The notes under the pieces were generated by a model, which ran no database searches, was not told the origin of the DNA, and saw only the letters and a program-made list of their open reading frames with translations. 64,000 nt of DNA from Streptomyces sp. ISL-98 (GTDB lineage Bacteria > Actinomycetota > Actinomycetes > Streptomycetales > Streptomycetaceae), in the NCBI RefSeq assembly GCF_018614055.1, contig NZ_JAGGPB010000048.1:1-64000 (forward strand). Direction: 5' to 3'. The first letter of the stretch is position 1. Every line of letters starts with the position of its first letter. Below are positions 15,645 to 24,256 of this stretch, in pieces. The position numbers and the translations under genes were made by a program.

Positions 15645-16309
15645 CCCGCCACCAGCCGGTACCCGGCGCCGCGCACCGTCTGAATACGCCCGGCGCCGAG
15701 CTTGCGCCGCAGCGCGCTCACGTACACCTCGACGATGTTCGGATCACCCGCGTACGCGAAGTCCCAGACGTGCTCCAGGATCTCCGCCTTGCTGACCACC
15801 TCGCCCGCCCGCACCGCCAGCTGCTCAAGTACGGCGAACTCCTTGACGGTCAGAACGACTTCGTCCTCGCCCCGGTACACACGCCGAGTGGCGGTATCCA
15901 TCCGCAAATCCCCGACAGCGACAACCGGCGAGGCACCAGCACCACCCCGCCGCCGCAACAGCGCCTTGACCCGAGCAACCAGCACCACGTACGAAAACGG
16001 CTTGGTCAAATAATCATCAGCACCGGTGTCCAGCCCCTCGGCCTCGTCGTACTCCCCGTCCTTGGCCGTCAGCATCAGAATCGGCACGTCGTTCCCGGCG
16101 GCCCGCAGAGCACCACACACCCGATACCCATTCATTCCGGGCAGCATGATGTCGAGCAGAACGAGGTCGTACGAGCCCTCCCCCGCCCGGTGTAGCCCTT
16201 CGAGCCCGTCGTGCACCACGTCCACGGCGAAGCCCTCGGCGGTGAGCCCCTTGGCCAGGGACACCGCGAGCCGCCTCTCGTCCTCCACGATCAACAAGCG
16301 CATGCGCAC
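15641..16309 (-). CDS. OmpR-family response regulator
   Basis: A 222-residue protein. The receiver domain (about 3-115) has the acidic pair in VEDE and the phospho-acceptor Asp in LVLLDIMLPG. The C-terminal winged helix (about 130-220) has the PhoB-type ending SALRRKLGAGRIQTVRGAGYRL. It is transcribed ahead of its kinase, with ATGA overlap. The direct repeats at 16326-16364, in the divergent promoter region, are its likely binding site. Confidence 0.93.
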   Translation of the reverse strand: MRMRLLIVEDERRLAVSLAKGLTAEGFAVDVVHDGLEGLHRAGEGSYDLVLLDIMLPGMNGYRVCGALRAAGNDVPILMLTAKDGEYDEAEGLDTGADDYLTKPFSYVVLVARVKALLRRRGGAGASPVVAVGDLRMDTATRRVYRGEDEVVLTVKEFAVLEQLAVRAGEVVSKAEILEHVWDFAYAGDPNIVEVYVSALRRKLGAGRIQTVRGAGYRLVAG

Positions 16310-16325
16310 AGCTTCGCAAACCGAA

Positions 16326-16364
16326 CCTGAAGACTCCTTCAGGCGGCTTCAGGCTGCCTTCAGC
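16326..16364. promoter_or_regulatory. CTTCAGG direct repeats, probable OmpR-type response regulator box
   Basis: Three heptamers in the same direction, CTTCAGG (16337-16343), CTTCAGG (16347-16353) and CTTCAGC (16358-16364), are spaced 10 and 11 bases apart. An inverted copy, CCTGAAG, is at 16326-16332. Spacing of one helical turn is the standard arrangement for OmpR/PhoB-family dimers. The block sits between the response regulator start (16309) and the PepSY gene (16428), where it could control both directions. Confidence 0.72.
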
Positions 16365-16427
16365 ATCGCTCGGCCATGTTGGTTCCACAGCAACGAACAC
16401 AACCAACGTCTGCTCGGGAGAACACTC

Positions 16428-16856
16428 ATGAAGCGCAAGCTCGCCATCGCCACGGCCGCAGCGGCCCTGCTCATCGTCGGCGGAACCACGACGGCCTTCG
16501 CCACGGCGGACGACGAAGCCAAGCAGCCGACAAGCACCAGGACGACCAGCGTCCCGGCAGCGGCATTCGACGACGACGAGGACGACGGCGCCCAAGCCCC
16601 CAAGAGCACACAGGTCACGGCCAACGAGGCCATGGAGACGGCCCTGAAGTCGGCCCCCGGCAAGGTGACGTCGATAGACCTGGACGACGACGACAGCAAC
16701 GGCCGTCTGCTCTGGGAGATCGAAATCGACGGCAAGGACGGCAAGGAGCACGAGCTGGACGTAGACGCGAAGACGGCCAAGGTACTCAAGTCCCACGTGG
16801 ACGACGTTGACGACGCGGACGACGCGGACGACGCGGACGACGGCGACAACGACTGA
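16428..16856 (+). CDS. Secreted Asp-rich PepSY-domain protein
   Basis: A 142-residue protein with a Sec-type signal peptide (MKRKLAIATAAAALLIVGG, cleavage likely after AFA at about 25). A single PepSY domain (about 60-123) follows, with the repeat-like STQVTANEAMETALKSAPGK and DVDAKTAKVL. There are three Asp clusters: FDDDEDDG, DLDDDDSN, and a C-terminal run of VDDADDADDADDGDND encoded by 9-base tandem repeats. The start at 16428 has GGGAG eight bases upstream. It is divergent from an OmpR-type two-component system whose kinase also carries a poly-Asp sensor. PepSY proteins often modulate a neighbouring kinase or protease. Confidence 0.87.
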   Translation: MKRKLAIATAAAALLIVGGTTTAFATADDEAKQPTSTRTTSVPAAAFDDDEDDGAQAPKSTQVTANEAMETALKSAPGKVTSIDLDDDDSNGRLLWEIEIDGKDGKEHELDVDAKTAKVLKSHVDDVDDADDADDADDGDND

Positions 16857-16916
16857 CCCGAACGAAGGCCGGCACCACCCACCGGCGCGAGGGGGCGGGT
16901 CGCGCAGGGGGCGCTG

Positions 16917-17002
16917 TTCGGGACGTAAAGCGTGATTTGTGCGCAAGTTACTGGCTTCGCAAACGCAGCCCAAGCCGGGCAGCTAAATCATGCAGTCCCG
17001 AA
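16917..17002. repeat. AT-richer long inverted repeat between convergent genes
   Basis: TTCGGGAC (16917-16924) pairs with GTCCCGAA (16995-17002). Further in, GCGTGATTT pairs with AAATCATGC with one G-T wobble. The approximately 60-base centre contains ACTGGCTTCGC and other locally folding pieces. Base composition is less GC-rich than the surroundings. It lies between the convergent PepSY and meaB genes. It may be a complex terminator, a remnant of an element, or a small structured RNA. Confidence 0.4.
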
Positions 17003-17092
17003 TGGCGCCCCCCGGAGCGGCCCGCCCCCGCACGGACCCACCGACGTCGGCACAGCACAGCACCGCACCGCACCGGCGCCGCACCCCGACAC

Positions 17093-18052
17093 CTACCCCT
17101 CAGTCAACCCCGCCACCAACTCATCCGCCGCCGCATAAGGATCAAGCTCGCCCGCCACAATCCGATCCGCCAGCGACCCGAGCCGCCGGTCCCCCCGCAG
17201 GTCGCCGATACGTTCCCGCAGCGCGGTGACAGCGATCGTCTCCACCTCGTGGGCCGCCCGCTTCGCCCGCCGCTCGCCGAGAACCCCCCGCTCCTCCATC
17301 CAAGCCCGGTGCTTCTCCAGCGCCTCGACAACCTCGTCGATGCCCTCGCCCCGCGCCGCCACCGTCTTCACGATCGGCGGCCGCCAGTCGTTCGGCCCCC
17401 GGGACTCCCCGAGCCCCAGCATGTGGTTGAGCTCGCGCGCGGTCGCGTCCGCCCCGTCCCGGTCGGCCTTGTTCACGACGTACACGTCACCGATCTCCAG
17501 GATGCCCGCCTTCGCGGCCTGGATCCCGTCCCCCATCCCAGGGGCAAGGAGCACCACCGACGTATCGGCCTGGGAGGCGATCTCCACCTCCGACTGCCCG
17601 ACGCCCACCGTCTCCACGAGCACCACATCGCACCCGGCCGCATCCAACACCCGGATAGCCTGCGGCGCGGCCCACGCGAGCCCGCCGAGATGCCCGCGCG
17701 TGGCCATCGACCGGATATAGACACCGGGATCCGACGCGTGCTCCGACATCCGCACCCGGTCGCCCAGCAGCGCGCCCCCGCTGAACGGCGACGACGGGTC
17801 GACGGCGAGCACGCCGACCCGCTTCCCGGCCCGCCGGTACGCCGAAACGAGCGCCGACGTAGAGGTCGACTTACCGACACCGGGCGAGCCGGTAAGCCCC
17901 ACGACATACGCATTGCCGGCGAGCGGAGCCAGCGCCGCCATCACTTCGCGCAGCTGCGGGGACGCCCCCTCGACCAGCGAGATCAGCCGGGCAACGGCAC
18001 GCGGCCGGCCCTCTCGCGCCTGAGCCACCAGCTCGGGGACGTCCTGCATCAC
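17093..18052 (-). CDS. meaB: Methylmalonyl-CoA mutase-associated GTPase MeaB
   Basis: A 319-residue G3E-family GTPase. The P-loop is GSPGVGKST (about residues 55-63). The Mg-binding and switch elements are AVDPSSPFSGGALLGDRVRM and LVETVGVGQSEVEI, and NKADRDG is the base-specificity motif. MeaB/ArgK proteins gate cobalamin delivery to acyl-CoA mutases and protect them from inactivation. The likely clients are methylmalonyl-CoA mutase, encoded elsewhere, and the IcmA encoded in this window. It lies 47 bases downstream of the thiolase gene on the same strand, so the two probably form an operon. Confidence 0.95.
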   Translation of the reverse strand: MMQDVPELVAQAREGRPRAVARLISLVEGASPQLREVMAALAPLAGNAYVVGLTGSPGVGKSTSTSALVSAYRRAGKRVGVLAVDPSSPFSGGALLGDRVRMSEHASDPGVYIRSMATRGHLGGLAWAAPQAIRVLDAAGCDVVLVETVGVGQSEVEIASQADTSVVLLAPGMGDGIQAAKAGILEIGDVYVVNKADRDGADATARELNHMLGLGESRGPNDWRPPIVKTVAARGEGIDEVVEALEKHRAWMEERGVLGERRAKRAAHEVETIAVTALRERIGDLRGDRRLGSLADRIVAGELDPYAAADELVAGLTEG

Positions 18053-18099
18053 AGCTCCGCTCCTTGAATCGGCGTACTACGACTACAAAGGCAAGGGGT

Positions 18100-19302
18100 T
18101 CAGTTGCCCCGCACCTTGATGATCAGAGCGTCGCCCTGACCGCCGCCGCCGCACAGCGCCGCCGCACCGACGCCGCCGCCACGGCGCTTCAGCTCCAGCG
18201 CCAGGTGCAGGACGACCCGCGCACCGGACATGCCGATCGGGTGCCCGAGGGCGATCGCGCCACCGTTGACGTTCACCTTTTCCGGCGAAACTCCGAGGTC
18301 CTTCATTGACTGGACGGCGACCGCGGCGAACGCCTCGTTGATCTCGATCAGGTCGAGATCTTCAACGCCGAGCCCCTCCTTGCCCAGCGCGTGCGCAATC
18401 GCGTTCGAGGGCTGCGACTGAAGCGAGTTGTCGGGCCCGGCCACGTTCCCGTGGGCCCCGATCTCGGCGATCCACTCAAGCCCGAGAGCCTCGGCCTTGG
18501 CCTTGCTCATGACGACCACAGCCGCCGCACCGTCCGAGATCTGCGAGGCCGTACCGGCCGTGATCGTCCCGTCCTTGGCGAAGGCGGGCCGCAGCTTGCC
18601 CAGCGACTCGGCGGTCGTCTCGGGCCGGATGCCCTCGTCCTTCGAGAAGAGAACCGGGTCACCCTTGCGCTGCGGGATCTCGACGGGCGTGATCTCGGCC
18701 TCGAAGAGGCCGTTCTTCTGGGCGGCGGCGGCCCGCTGGTGCGAGAGCGCCGCGAACTCGTCCTGCGGCGCCCGCGCGATGCCGAGCCGGGTGTTGTGCT
18801 TCTCGGTGGACTCGCCCATGGCGATGCCCTCGAAGGAGTCGGTCAGACCGTCGTGCGCCATGGAGTCGAGCATCTCGATCGCGCCGTACTTGAAGCCGTC
18901 ACGGGACTTCGGCAGCACGTGAGGGGCGTTCGTCATGGACTCCTGGCCGCCGGCCACGACGATGTCGAACTCACCGGCACGGATCAGCTGGTCCGCCAGC
19001 GCGATCGCGTCGAGCCCAGAGAGGCAGACCTTGTTGATGGTCAGCGCGGGCACGTTCATCGGGATGCCGGCCTTGACGGCGGCCTGGCGTGCCGGGATCT
19101 GGCCCGCTCCGGCCTGGAGGACCTGCCCCATGATCACGTACTGGACCTGGTCGCCGCCGATTCCGGCCCGGTCCAGCGCCGCCTTGATCGCGAATCCGCC
19201 AAGATCCGCACCGGAGAAGGACTTGAGGGAGCCGAGCAGACGCCCCATGGGCGTACGGGCGCCGGCGACGATGACGGAGGTGGTGCGGTTCGTTCCAGAC
19301 AT
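18100..19302 (-). CDS. Acetyl-CoA C-acetyltransferase (thiolase)
   Basis: A 400-residue thiolase of full family length. The nucleophilic Cys93 is in NKVCLSGLDAI. The catalytic His is in GGAIALGHPIGMSGA and the second Cys in ALCGGGGQGDA. It condenses two acetyl-CoA molecules or cleaves acetoacetyl-CoA, feeding the butyryl/ethylmalonyl route. It is upstream of meaB in the same direction, and a candidate operator lies in its promoter region. Confidence 0.93.
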   Translation of the reverse strand: MSGTNRTTSVIVAGARTPMGRLLGSLKSFSGADLGGFAIKAALDRAGIGGDQVQYVIMGQVLQAGAGQIPARQAAVKAGIPMNVPALTINKVCLSGLDAIALADQLIRAGEFDIVVAGGQESMTNAPHVLPKSRDGFKYGAIEMLDSMAHDGLTDSFEGIAMGESTEKHNTRLGIARAPQDEFAALSHQRAAAAQKNGLFEAEITPVEIPQRKGDPVLFSKDEGIRPETTAESLGKLRPAFAKDGTITAGTASQISDGAAAVVVMSKAKAEALGLEWIAEIGAHGNVAGPDNSLQSQPSNAIAHALGKEGLGVEDLDLIEINEAFAAVAVQSMKDLGVSPEKVNVNGGAIALGHPIGMSGARVVLHLALELKRRGGGVGAAALCGGGGQGDALIIKVRGN

Positions 19303-19358
19303 GAGGCACGGCCCCTTGAGGTGTAGTGACGCGGTAGTGAACGAGGGTTTACCTCAAT

Positions 19359-19372
19359 GTACTGAGCGGTAC
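19359..19372. promoter_or_regulatory. Candidate regulator half-site pair upstream of the thiolase gene
   Basis: GTAC-TGAGCG-GTAC is a short inverted repeat between the divergent thiolase and epimerase genes. It resembles TetR-type operators found before acyl-CoA genes. It is short and could be chance. Confidence 0.3.
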
Positions 19373-19447
19373 GGGCCGGGTCACCGGGCAGCGAGTGTGA
19401 TCGCGCGCACGTTGCGTAACCACCGTGAATAGCGCTGCACTGGACCC

Positions 19448-19888
19448 ATGCTGACGCGAATCGACCACATCGGAATTGCTTGTTTCGACCTCGACAAGAC
19501 GGTCGAGTTCTATCGCTCGACCTACGGTTTCCAAGTCTTCCACTCCGAGGTCAACGAGGAGCAGGGCGTCCGCGAAGCCATGCTCAAGATCAATGAGACG
19601 TCGGACGGCGGCGCCTCGTACCTCCAGCTCCTGGAGCCCACCCGGGAGGACTCCGCGGTGGGAAAGTGGCTGGCCAAGAACGGTGAGGGGGTCCACCACA
19701 TCGCCTTCGGCACCGCCGACGTGGACGGCGACGCGGAGGCCATCCGTAACAAGGGTGTGCGGGTTCTCTACGACGAGCCGCGCATCGGATCGATGGGATC
19801 CCGTATCACATTCCTGCACCCCAAGGACTGTCACGGGGTACTGACAGAACTGGTCACTTCGGCCCCCGCCGGCGCCACGGAGCACTGA
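19448..19888 (+). CDS. mce: Methylmalonyl-CoA epimerase
   Basis: A 146-residue vicinal-oxygen-chelate enzyme, the usual length for the family. The metal ligands are visible: His7 in RIDHIGIA, the His pair in GEGVHHIAFGT, and Glu in HGVLTELV. The family's YLQLLEPT-type strand is also present. It interconverts the 2R and 2S forms of methylmalonyl-CoA, the step before the B12-dependent mutase. It is divergent from the thiolase-meaB operon, whose products act in the same pathway. Confidence 0.93.
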   Translation: MLTRIDHIGIACFDLDKTVEFYRSTYGFQVFHSEVNEEQGVREAMLKINETSDGGASYLQLLEPTREDSAVGKWLAKNGEGVHHIAFGTADVDGDAEAIRNKGVRVLYDEPRIGSMGSRITFLHPKDCHGVLTELVTSAPAGATEH

Positions 19889-20056
19889 CCTCCGGATTGC
19901 ACGGCCGGTAGAGTGGGCCGTTCCGGTCCCGGGCCGGTCCGGGGCCTGTGACCCATGCCTCTCTGTTGATCTGACACCATTCCCCCGGGGGCCGCTCGAT
20001 GTCAGGGTGGTGCTTGTTCGGAAGAGTTGCGACCAGGGGACGGATGGGACCGCGCA

Positions 20057-23000
20057 GTGCGGGGCTACGAACGCCAGGAGAGCCCACCGCGGGCTGAAGC
20101 CGACCATCTCTCGCGGTTCGAAGCCGAGATGGAGCGGCTGAAGACCGAGCGGGAGAAGGCCGTTCAGCACGCCGAGGACCTCGGCTACCAGGTCGAGGTG
20201 TTGCGCGCCAAGCTCCACGAGGCGCGTCGCAACCTCGCGTCCCGACCTGCCTACGACGCGGCGGACATCGGCTACCAGGCCGAACAGCTGCTCCGTAACG
20301 CCCAGATCCAAGCCGACCAGCTGCGCACGGACGCCGAACGCGAACTGCGCGACGCCCGTGCGCAGACTCAGCGGATCCTCCAGGAGCACGCCGAGCACCA
20401 GGCAAGGCTCCAGGCGGAGTTGCATTCGGAGGCCGTCACCCGCCGCCAGCGCCTCGACCAGGAGCTGGCGGAGCGCAGGCAGACCGTCGAGGCGCACGTC
20501 AACGAGAACGTGGCGTGGGCGGAGCAGCTTCGCGCCCGTACCGAGTCACAGGCACGCCGGCTCCTGGAGGAGTCCCGCGCCGAGGCCGAGCAGGCTCTGT
20601 CCGCCGCCCGCGCGGAGGCCGAGCGGGTCGCCCGTGAGGCCCGCCAGCGGCTCGGCGCGGAGGCCGAGAACGCCCGCAGCGAGGCCGAAGCGATTCTGCT
20701 GCGCGCCCGCAAGGACGCCGAGCGCCTGCTGAACGCCGCGTCCAACCAGGCGCAGGAAGCGACCACCCACGCCGAGCAGCTGCGTTCGACGACCACCGCC
20801 GAGTCCGACCAGGCACGGCAGCAGGCGGCCGAGCTCAGCCGCACCGCCGAGCAGCGGATGCAGGAGGCCGAGACGGCGCTGCGCGAGGCGCGCGCCGAGG
20901 CCGAGAAGGTCCTGACCGAGGCCAAGGACTCGGCCGCCAAGCAGCTGACGACCGCCGAGTCGGTCAATGAGCAGCGCACCCGTACCGCCAAGTCGGAGAT
21001 CGCCCGGCTCGTCGCCGAGGCCACCAAGGACGCCGAGGCGCTCAAGGCCGAGGCGGAGCAGGCGCGCGCCGATGCCCGCGCCGAGGCGGAGCGGCTGGTC
21101 GCGGAGGCCGCAGAGAAGGCCCGTACGGCCGCCGCCGAGGATTCGGCGGCCCAGCTCGCCAAGGCTGCCCGTACGGCCGAAGAGGTTCTCACCAAGGCGT
21201 CGGACGACGCCAAGGAGACGACCCGCAAGGCGTCCGAGGAGGCCGAGCGGATCCGCCGCGAGGCGGAGGCTGAGATCGAGCGGCTGCGCCAGGAGGCCGC
21301 GGAGCAGGCCGACCAGCTCAAGGGCGCCGCGAAGGACGACACCAAGGAGTACCGGGCCAAGACGGTCGAGCTGCAGGAGGAGGCGCGCAGGCTGCGCGGC
21401 GAGGCCGAGCAGCTGCGGGCCGAGGCGGTCGCGGAGGGCGAGCGGATCCGCGGCGAGGCCCGCCGGGAGGCCGTCCAGCAGATCGAGGAGGCGGCCAGGA
21501 CCGCCGAGGAGCTGCTGACCAAGGCGAGGGCCGACGCCGACGAGCTGCGCACCTCCGCCGCCGCCGAGAGCGAGCGCGTCCGCGCCGAGGCCATCGAGCG
21601 CGCCACGACGCTGCGCAGGCAGGCCGAGGAGACCCTGGAGCGCACCCGCACCGAGGCCGACCAGCTGCGCGCGGAGGCCGACGAGCAGGCACAGCGCACC
21701 ACGGCCGACGCCGAGGAGGCCGCCCGCGCGCTGCGCGAGGAGACCGAGCGCGGCATCGCGGCCCGCCAGGAGGAGGCCGCCGAGGAACTGACCCGGCTGC
21801 ACACCGAGGCCGAGCAGCGCGTCGCCACCGCCGAGGAGGCGCTGCGCGACGCACGGGCCGAGGCGGAGCGGCTGCGCCGGGAGGCCGGCGAGGAGATCGA
21901 GCGGCTCAGGACCGAGGCGGCGGAGCGGGTACGTACGCTCCAGGCGCAGGCCGAGACCGAGGCCGAGCGGCTCCGTGACGAGGCCGCAGCCGATGCGTCG
22001 CAGTCGCGCGCCGAGGGCGAGACCGTCGCCGTACGGCTGCGCAGTGAGGCCGCGAACGAGGCGGAGCGGCTCAAGGCGGAGGCGCAGGAGAGCGCCGACC
22101 GGATGCGCGCGGAGGCCGCGGCCGCCGCTGAGCGCGTCGGGGCCGAGGCCGCCGAGGCGCTGGCCGCGGCACAGGAGGAGGCCGCGCGGCGCCGCCGGAC
22201 GGCCGAGGAGACGCTGGCCGCCGCGCGCGACGAGGCGGAGCAGGAGCGTGCGCAGGCCCGCGAGCAGAGCGAGGAGCTGCTGGCTTCGGCCCGCAAGCGG
22301 GTCGACGACGCGCAGACCGAGGCGCAGCGCCTGGTCCAGGAGGCGGACTACCGGGCGACCGAGCTGGTGGCCGCCGCCGAGCAGACGGCGCAGCAGGTAC
22401 GGGACGCGGTGGCCGGGCTGCACGAGCAGGCCGAGCAGGACGTCGCCGGGCTGCGTTCCGCCGCCGAGCACGCCGCCGAGCGTACGAAGACCGAGGCGCA
22501 GGAGGAGGCGGACCGCGTCCGCGCCGACGCGTACGAGGAGCGGGAGCGGGCCACCGAGGACGCCACCCGGGTACGCCGCCAGGCGCAGGAGGAGACCGAC
22601 GCGGCGAAGGCGCTCGCGGAGCGCACGGTCGGCGAGGCCATCGAGGAGGCGGACCGGCTGCGTTCCGACTCCTCCGAGCAGGCTCAGCGGATGCGTACGG
22701 AGGCGTCCGACGCGCTGGCTTCGGCCGAGCAGGACGCAGCCCGTTCGCGCGCCGAGGCCCGCGAGGACGCCAACCGCATCCGTAACGACGCGGCGGCGCA
22801 GGCGGACCGGCTGATCGGCGAGGCGACGAGCGAGGCCGAGCGGATGGCGGCCGAGGCCGTGCAGGCGCTGACGGCCGCGGGGCAGGATGCGACCCGGATC
22901 CGTTCCGAGGCCGAGCAGATCAAGGCGGACGGCGAGGCCGGCGCCGAGCGGCTGCGCGCCGAGGCACGCGAAGAGGCCGGGCAGGTCCTCGACGAGGCGC

Positions 23001-24073
23001 GCAAGGCCGCCGACAAGCGCCGCGGGGACGCCGCGTCGCAGGCGGACAAGCTCGTCTCCGAGGCGAGCGCCGAGGCGGACAAGCTCATTTCGGATGCGAG
23101 CGGCGAGGCCGAGCGGCTGCGTGCGGAGGCCGCCGAGACGGTGGGCTCCGCCCAGCAGGCGGCGGAGCGCATCAGGTCCGAGGCCGAGAAGGTCAGGGCG
23201 GACGCCGAGGAAGCGGCGGAGCGGATGCGCAGCGATGCGCGGACCGAGGCCGACCGGCTGGTCGACGAGGCGCGCGAGGCGGCGTCCAAGCGCCGTGCGG
23301 ACGCCGCGGAGCAGGCGGACCAGCTGATGACGAAGGCCCAGGAGGAGGCCCTGCTCGCGGCGACCCGGGCCGAAGAGCAGGCCGACACGATGGTCGGCGC
23401 GGCCCGCAACGAGGCCGAGCGGCTGGTCGCGGAGTCGACGATCGAGGGCAATTCCCTGGTGGAGAAGGCCCGTACGGACGCCGACGAGCTGCTGGTCGGG
23501 GCACGCAGGGACGCCACCGCCATAAGGGAGCGGGCTGAGGAGCTGCGCGCTCGCGTGGAGAGCGAGATCGAGGAGCTGCACGAGCGGGCCCGGCGCGAGA
23601 CGTCCGAGCAGATGCGGACGGCCGGCGAGCGTGTCGACAAGCTGGTGAAGGCCGCCACGGAGCAGCAGGCCGAGGCGGAGGCGAAGGCCAAGGCGATGGT
23701 CTCCGACGCGAGTTCCGAGGCCGGCAAGGTCCGGCTCGCCGCGGTGAAGAAGGCCGAGGGGCTGCTCAAGGAGGCCGAGCGGAAGAAGGCCGAGCTGGTA
23801 CGGGACGCCGAGCGGGTGCATGCCGAGGCGGAGGCCGAGGCGAAGCGTCTGGTCGACGACGGGCAGCGCGAGCTCGATGTGCTGGTACGCCGCCGTGAGG
23901 ACATTCAGGCCGAAATCTCCCGTGTCCAGGACGTACTTGAGGCGTTGGAATCTTTTGAGGCACCTGCCGGGGGCGGCAAAACGGCACCGAACAGCGGCTC
24001 TGCCGCGGGTGCGGTCAAAGCGGGCGCGGCGGCGGGCGGGAATCGTTCGGGTGGCAAGTCTTCCGAGGGGTAG
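20057..24073 (+). CDS. scy: Scy, giant coiled-coil polarity scaffold
   Basis: A 1338-residue protein, slightly longer than the known Scy (about 1.3 kb residues). The start is GTG 20057 (VRGYERQES); an in-frame TTG lies ten codons upstream. After a short DivIVA-like N-terminal part (SRFEAEMERLKTEREKAVQ) nearly the whole chain is Ala/Glu/Arg-rich coiled coil in a long-period repeat, with recurring units such as AEAERLRAEA. A Gly/Ala/Lys-rich tail ends it. Scy organises the tip-organising centre with DivIVA and FilP and controls where hyphae branch. The next gene is filP, in the same direction, 183 bases on. Confidence 0.95.
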   Translation: MRGYERQESPPRAEADHLSRFEAEMERLKTEREKAVQHAEDLGYQVEVLRAKLHEARRNLASRPAYDAADIGYQAEQLLRNAQIQADQLRTDAERELRDARAQTQRILQEHAEHQARLQAELHSEAVTRRQRLDQELAERRQTVEAHVNENVAWAEQLRARTESQARRLLEESRAEAEQALSAARAEAERVAREARQRLGAEAENARSEAEAILLRARKDAERLLNAASNQAQEATTHAEQLRSTTTAESDQARQQAAELSRTAEQRMQEAETALREARAEAEKVLTEAKDSAAKQLTTAESVNEQRTRTAKSEIARLVAEATKDAEALKAEAEQARADARAEAERLVAEAAEKARTAAAEDSAAQLAKAARTAEEVLTKASDDAKETTRKASEEAERIRREAEAEIERLRQEAAEQADQLKGAAKDDTKEYRAKTVELQEEARRLRGEAEQLRAEAVAEGERIRGEARREAVQQIEEAARTAEELLTKARADADELRTSAAAESERVRAEAIERATTLRRQAEETLERTRTEADQLRAEADEQAQRTTADAEEAARALREETERGIAARQEEAAEELTRLHTEAEQRVATAEEALRDARAEAERLRREAGEEIERLRTEAAERVRTLQAQAETEAERLRDEAAADASQSRAEGETVAVRLRSEAANEAERLKAEAQESADRMRAEAAAAAERVGAEAAEALAAAQEEAARRRRTAEETLAAARDEAEQERAQAREQSEELLASARKRVDDAQTEAQRLVQEADYRATELVAAAEQTAQQVRDAVAGLHEQAEQDVAGLRSAAEHAAERTKTEAQEEADRVRADAYEERERATEDATRVRRQAQEETDAAKALAERTVGEAIEEADRLRSDSSEQAQRMRTEASDALASAEQDAARSRAEAREDANRIRNDAAAQADRLIGEATSEAERMAAEAVQALTAAGQDATRIRSEAEQIKADGEAGAERLRAEAREEAGQVLDEARKAADKRRGDAASQADKLVSEASAEADKLISDASGEAERLRAEAAETVGSAQQAAERIRSEAEKVRADAEEAAERMRSDARTEADRLVDEAREAASKRRADAAEQADQLMTKAQEEALLAATRAEEQADTMVGAARNEAERLVAESTIEGNSLVEKARTDADELLVGARRDATAIRERAEELRARVESEIEELHERARRETSEQMRTAGERVDKLVKAATEQQAEAEAKAKAMVSDASSEAGKVRLAAVKKAEGLLKEAERKKAELVRDAERVHAEAEAEAKRLVDDGQRELDVLVRRREDIQAEISRVQDVLEALESFEAPAGGGKTAPNSGSAAGAVKAGAAAGGNRSGGKSSEG

Positions 24074-24210
24074 CCAGGAGCCCCAGTCAAGTGCTTCACG
24101 CGGGTGTTCATCCTTGCGGGTGGCAAGCTGTCTGGCGGTTAGCCACTCAAAAGGGGGGTCATTCTCCAGATCAAACTGGCAATGGCTCGATGACACGCCG
24201 CTCGGGCCCC

Positions 24211-24216
24211 TAGGAT
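24211..24216 (+). promoter_or_regulatory. Candidate filP -10
   Basis: TAGGAT lies 40 bases before the filP ATG, with GATGAC as a weak -35 some 16 bases upstream (about 24189-24194). The 183-base spacer after scy therefore probably carries its own promoter. Confidence 0.35.
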
Positions 24217-24256
24217 TCCCCCTATCACCTCACCGGTCTCATTCGACAGGAACCTC

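Noticed and set aside
16932..17138. 68-codon small frame in the PepSY-meaB gap
   Set aside because: It lacks a ribosome site and family similarity, and runs into meaB antisense.
20546..24196. 1216-codon and 642-codon antisense frames across scy
   Set aside because: They mirror the coiled-coil repeats of scy and resemble no protein family.
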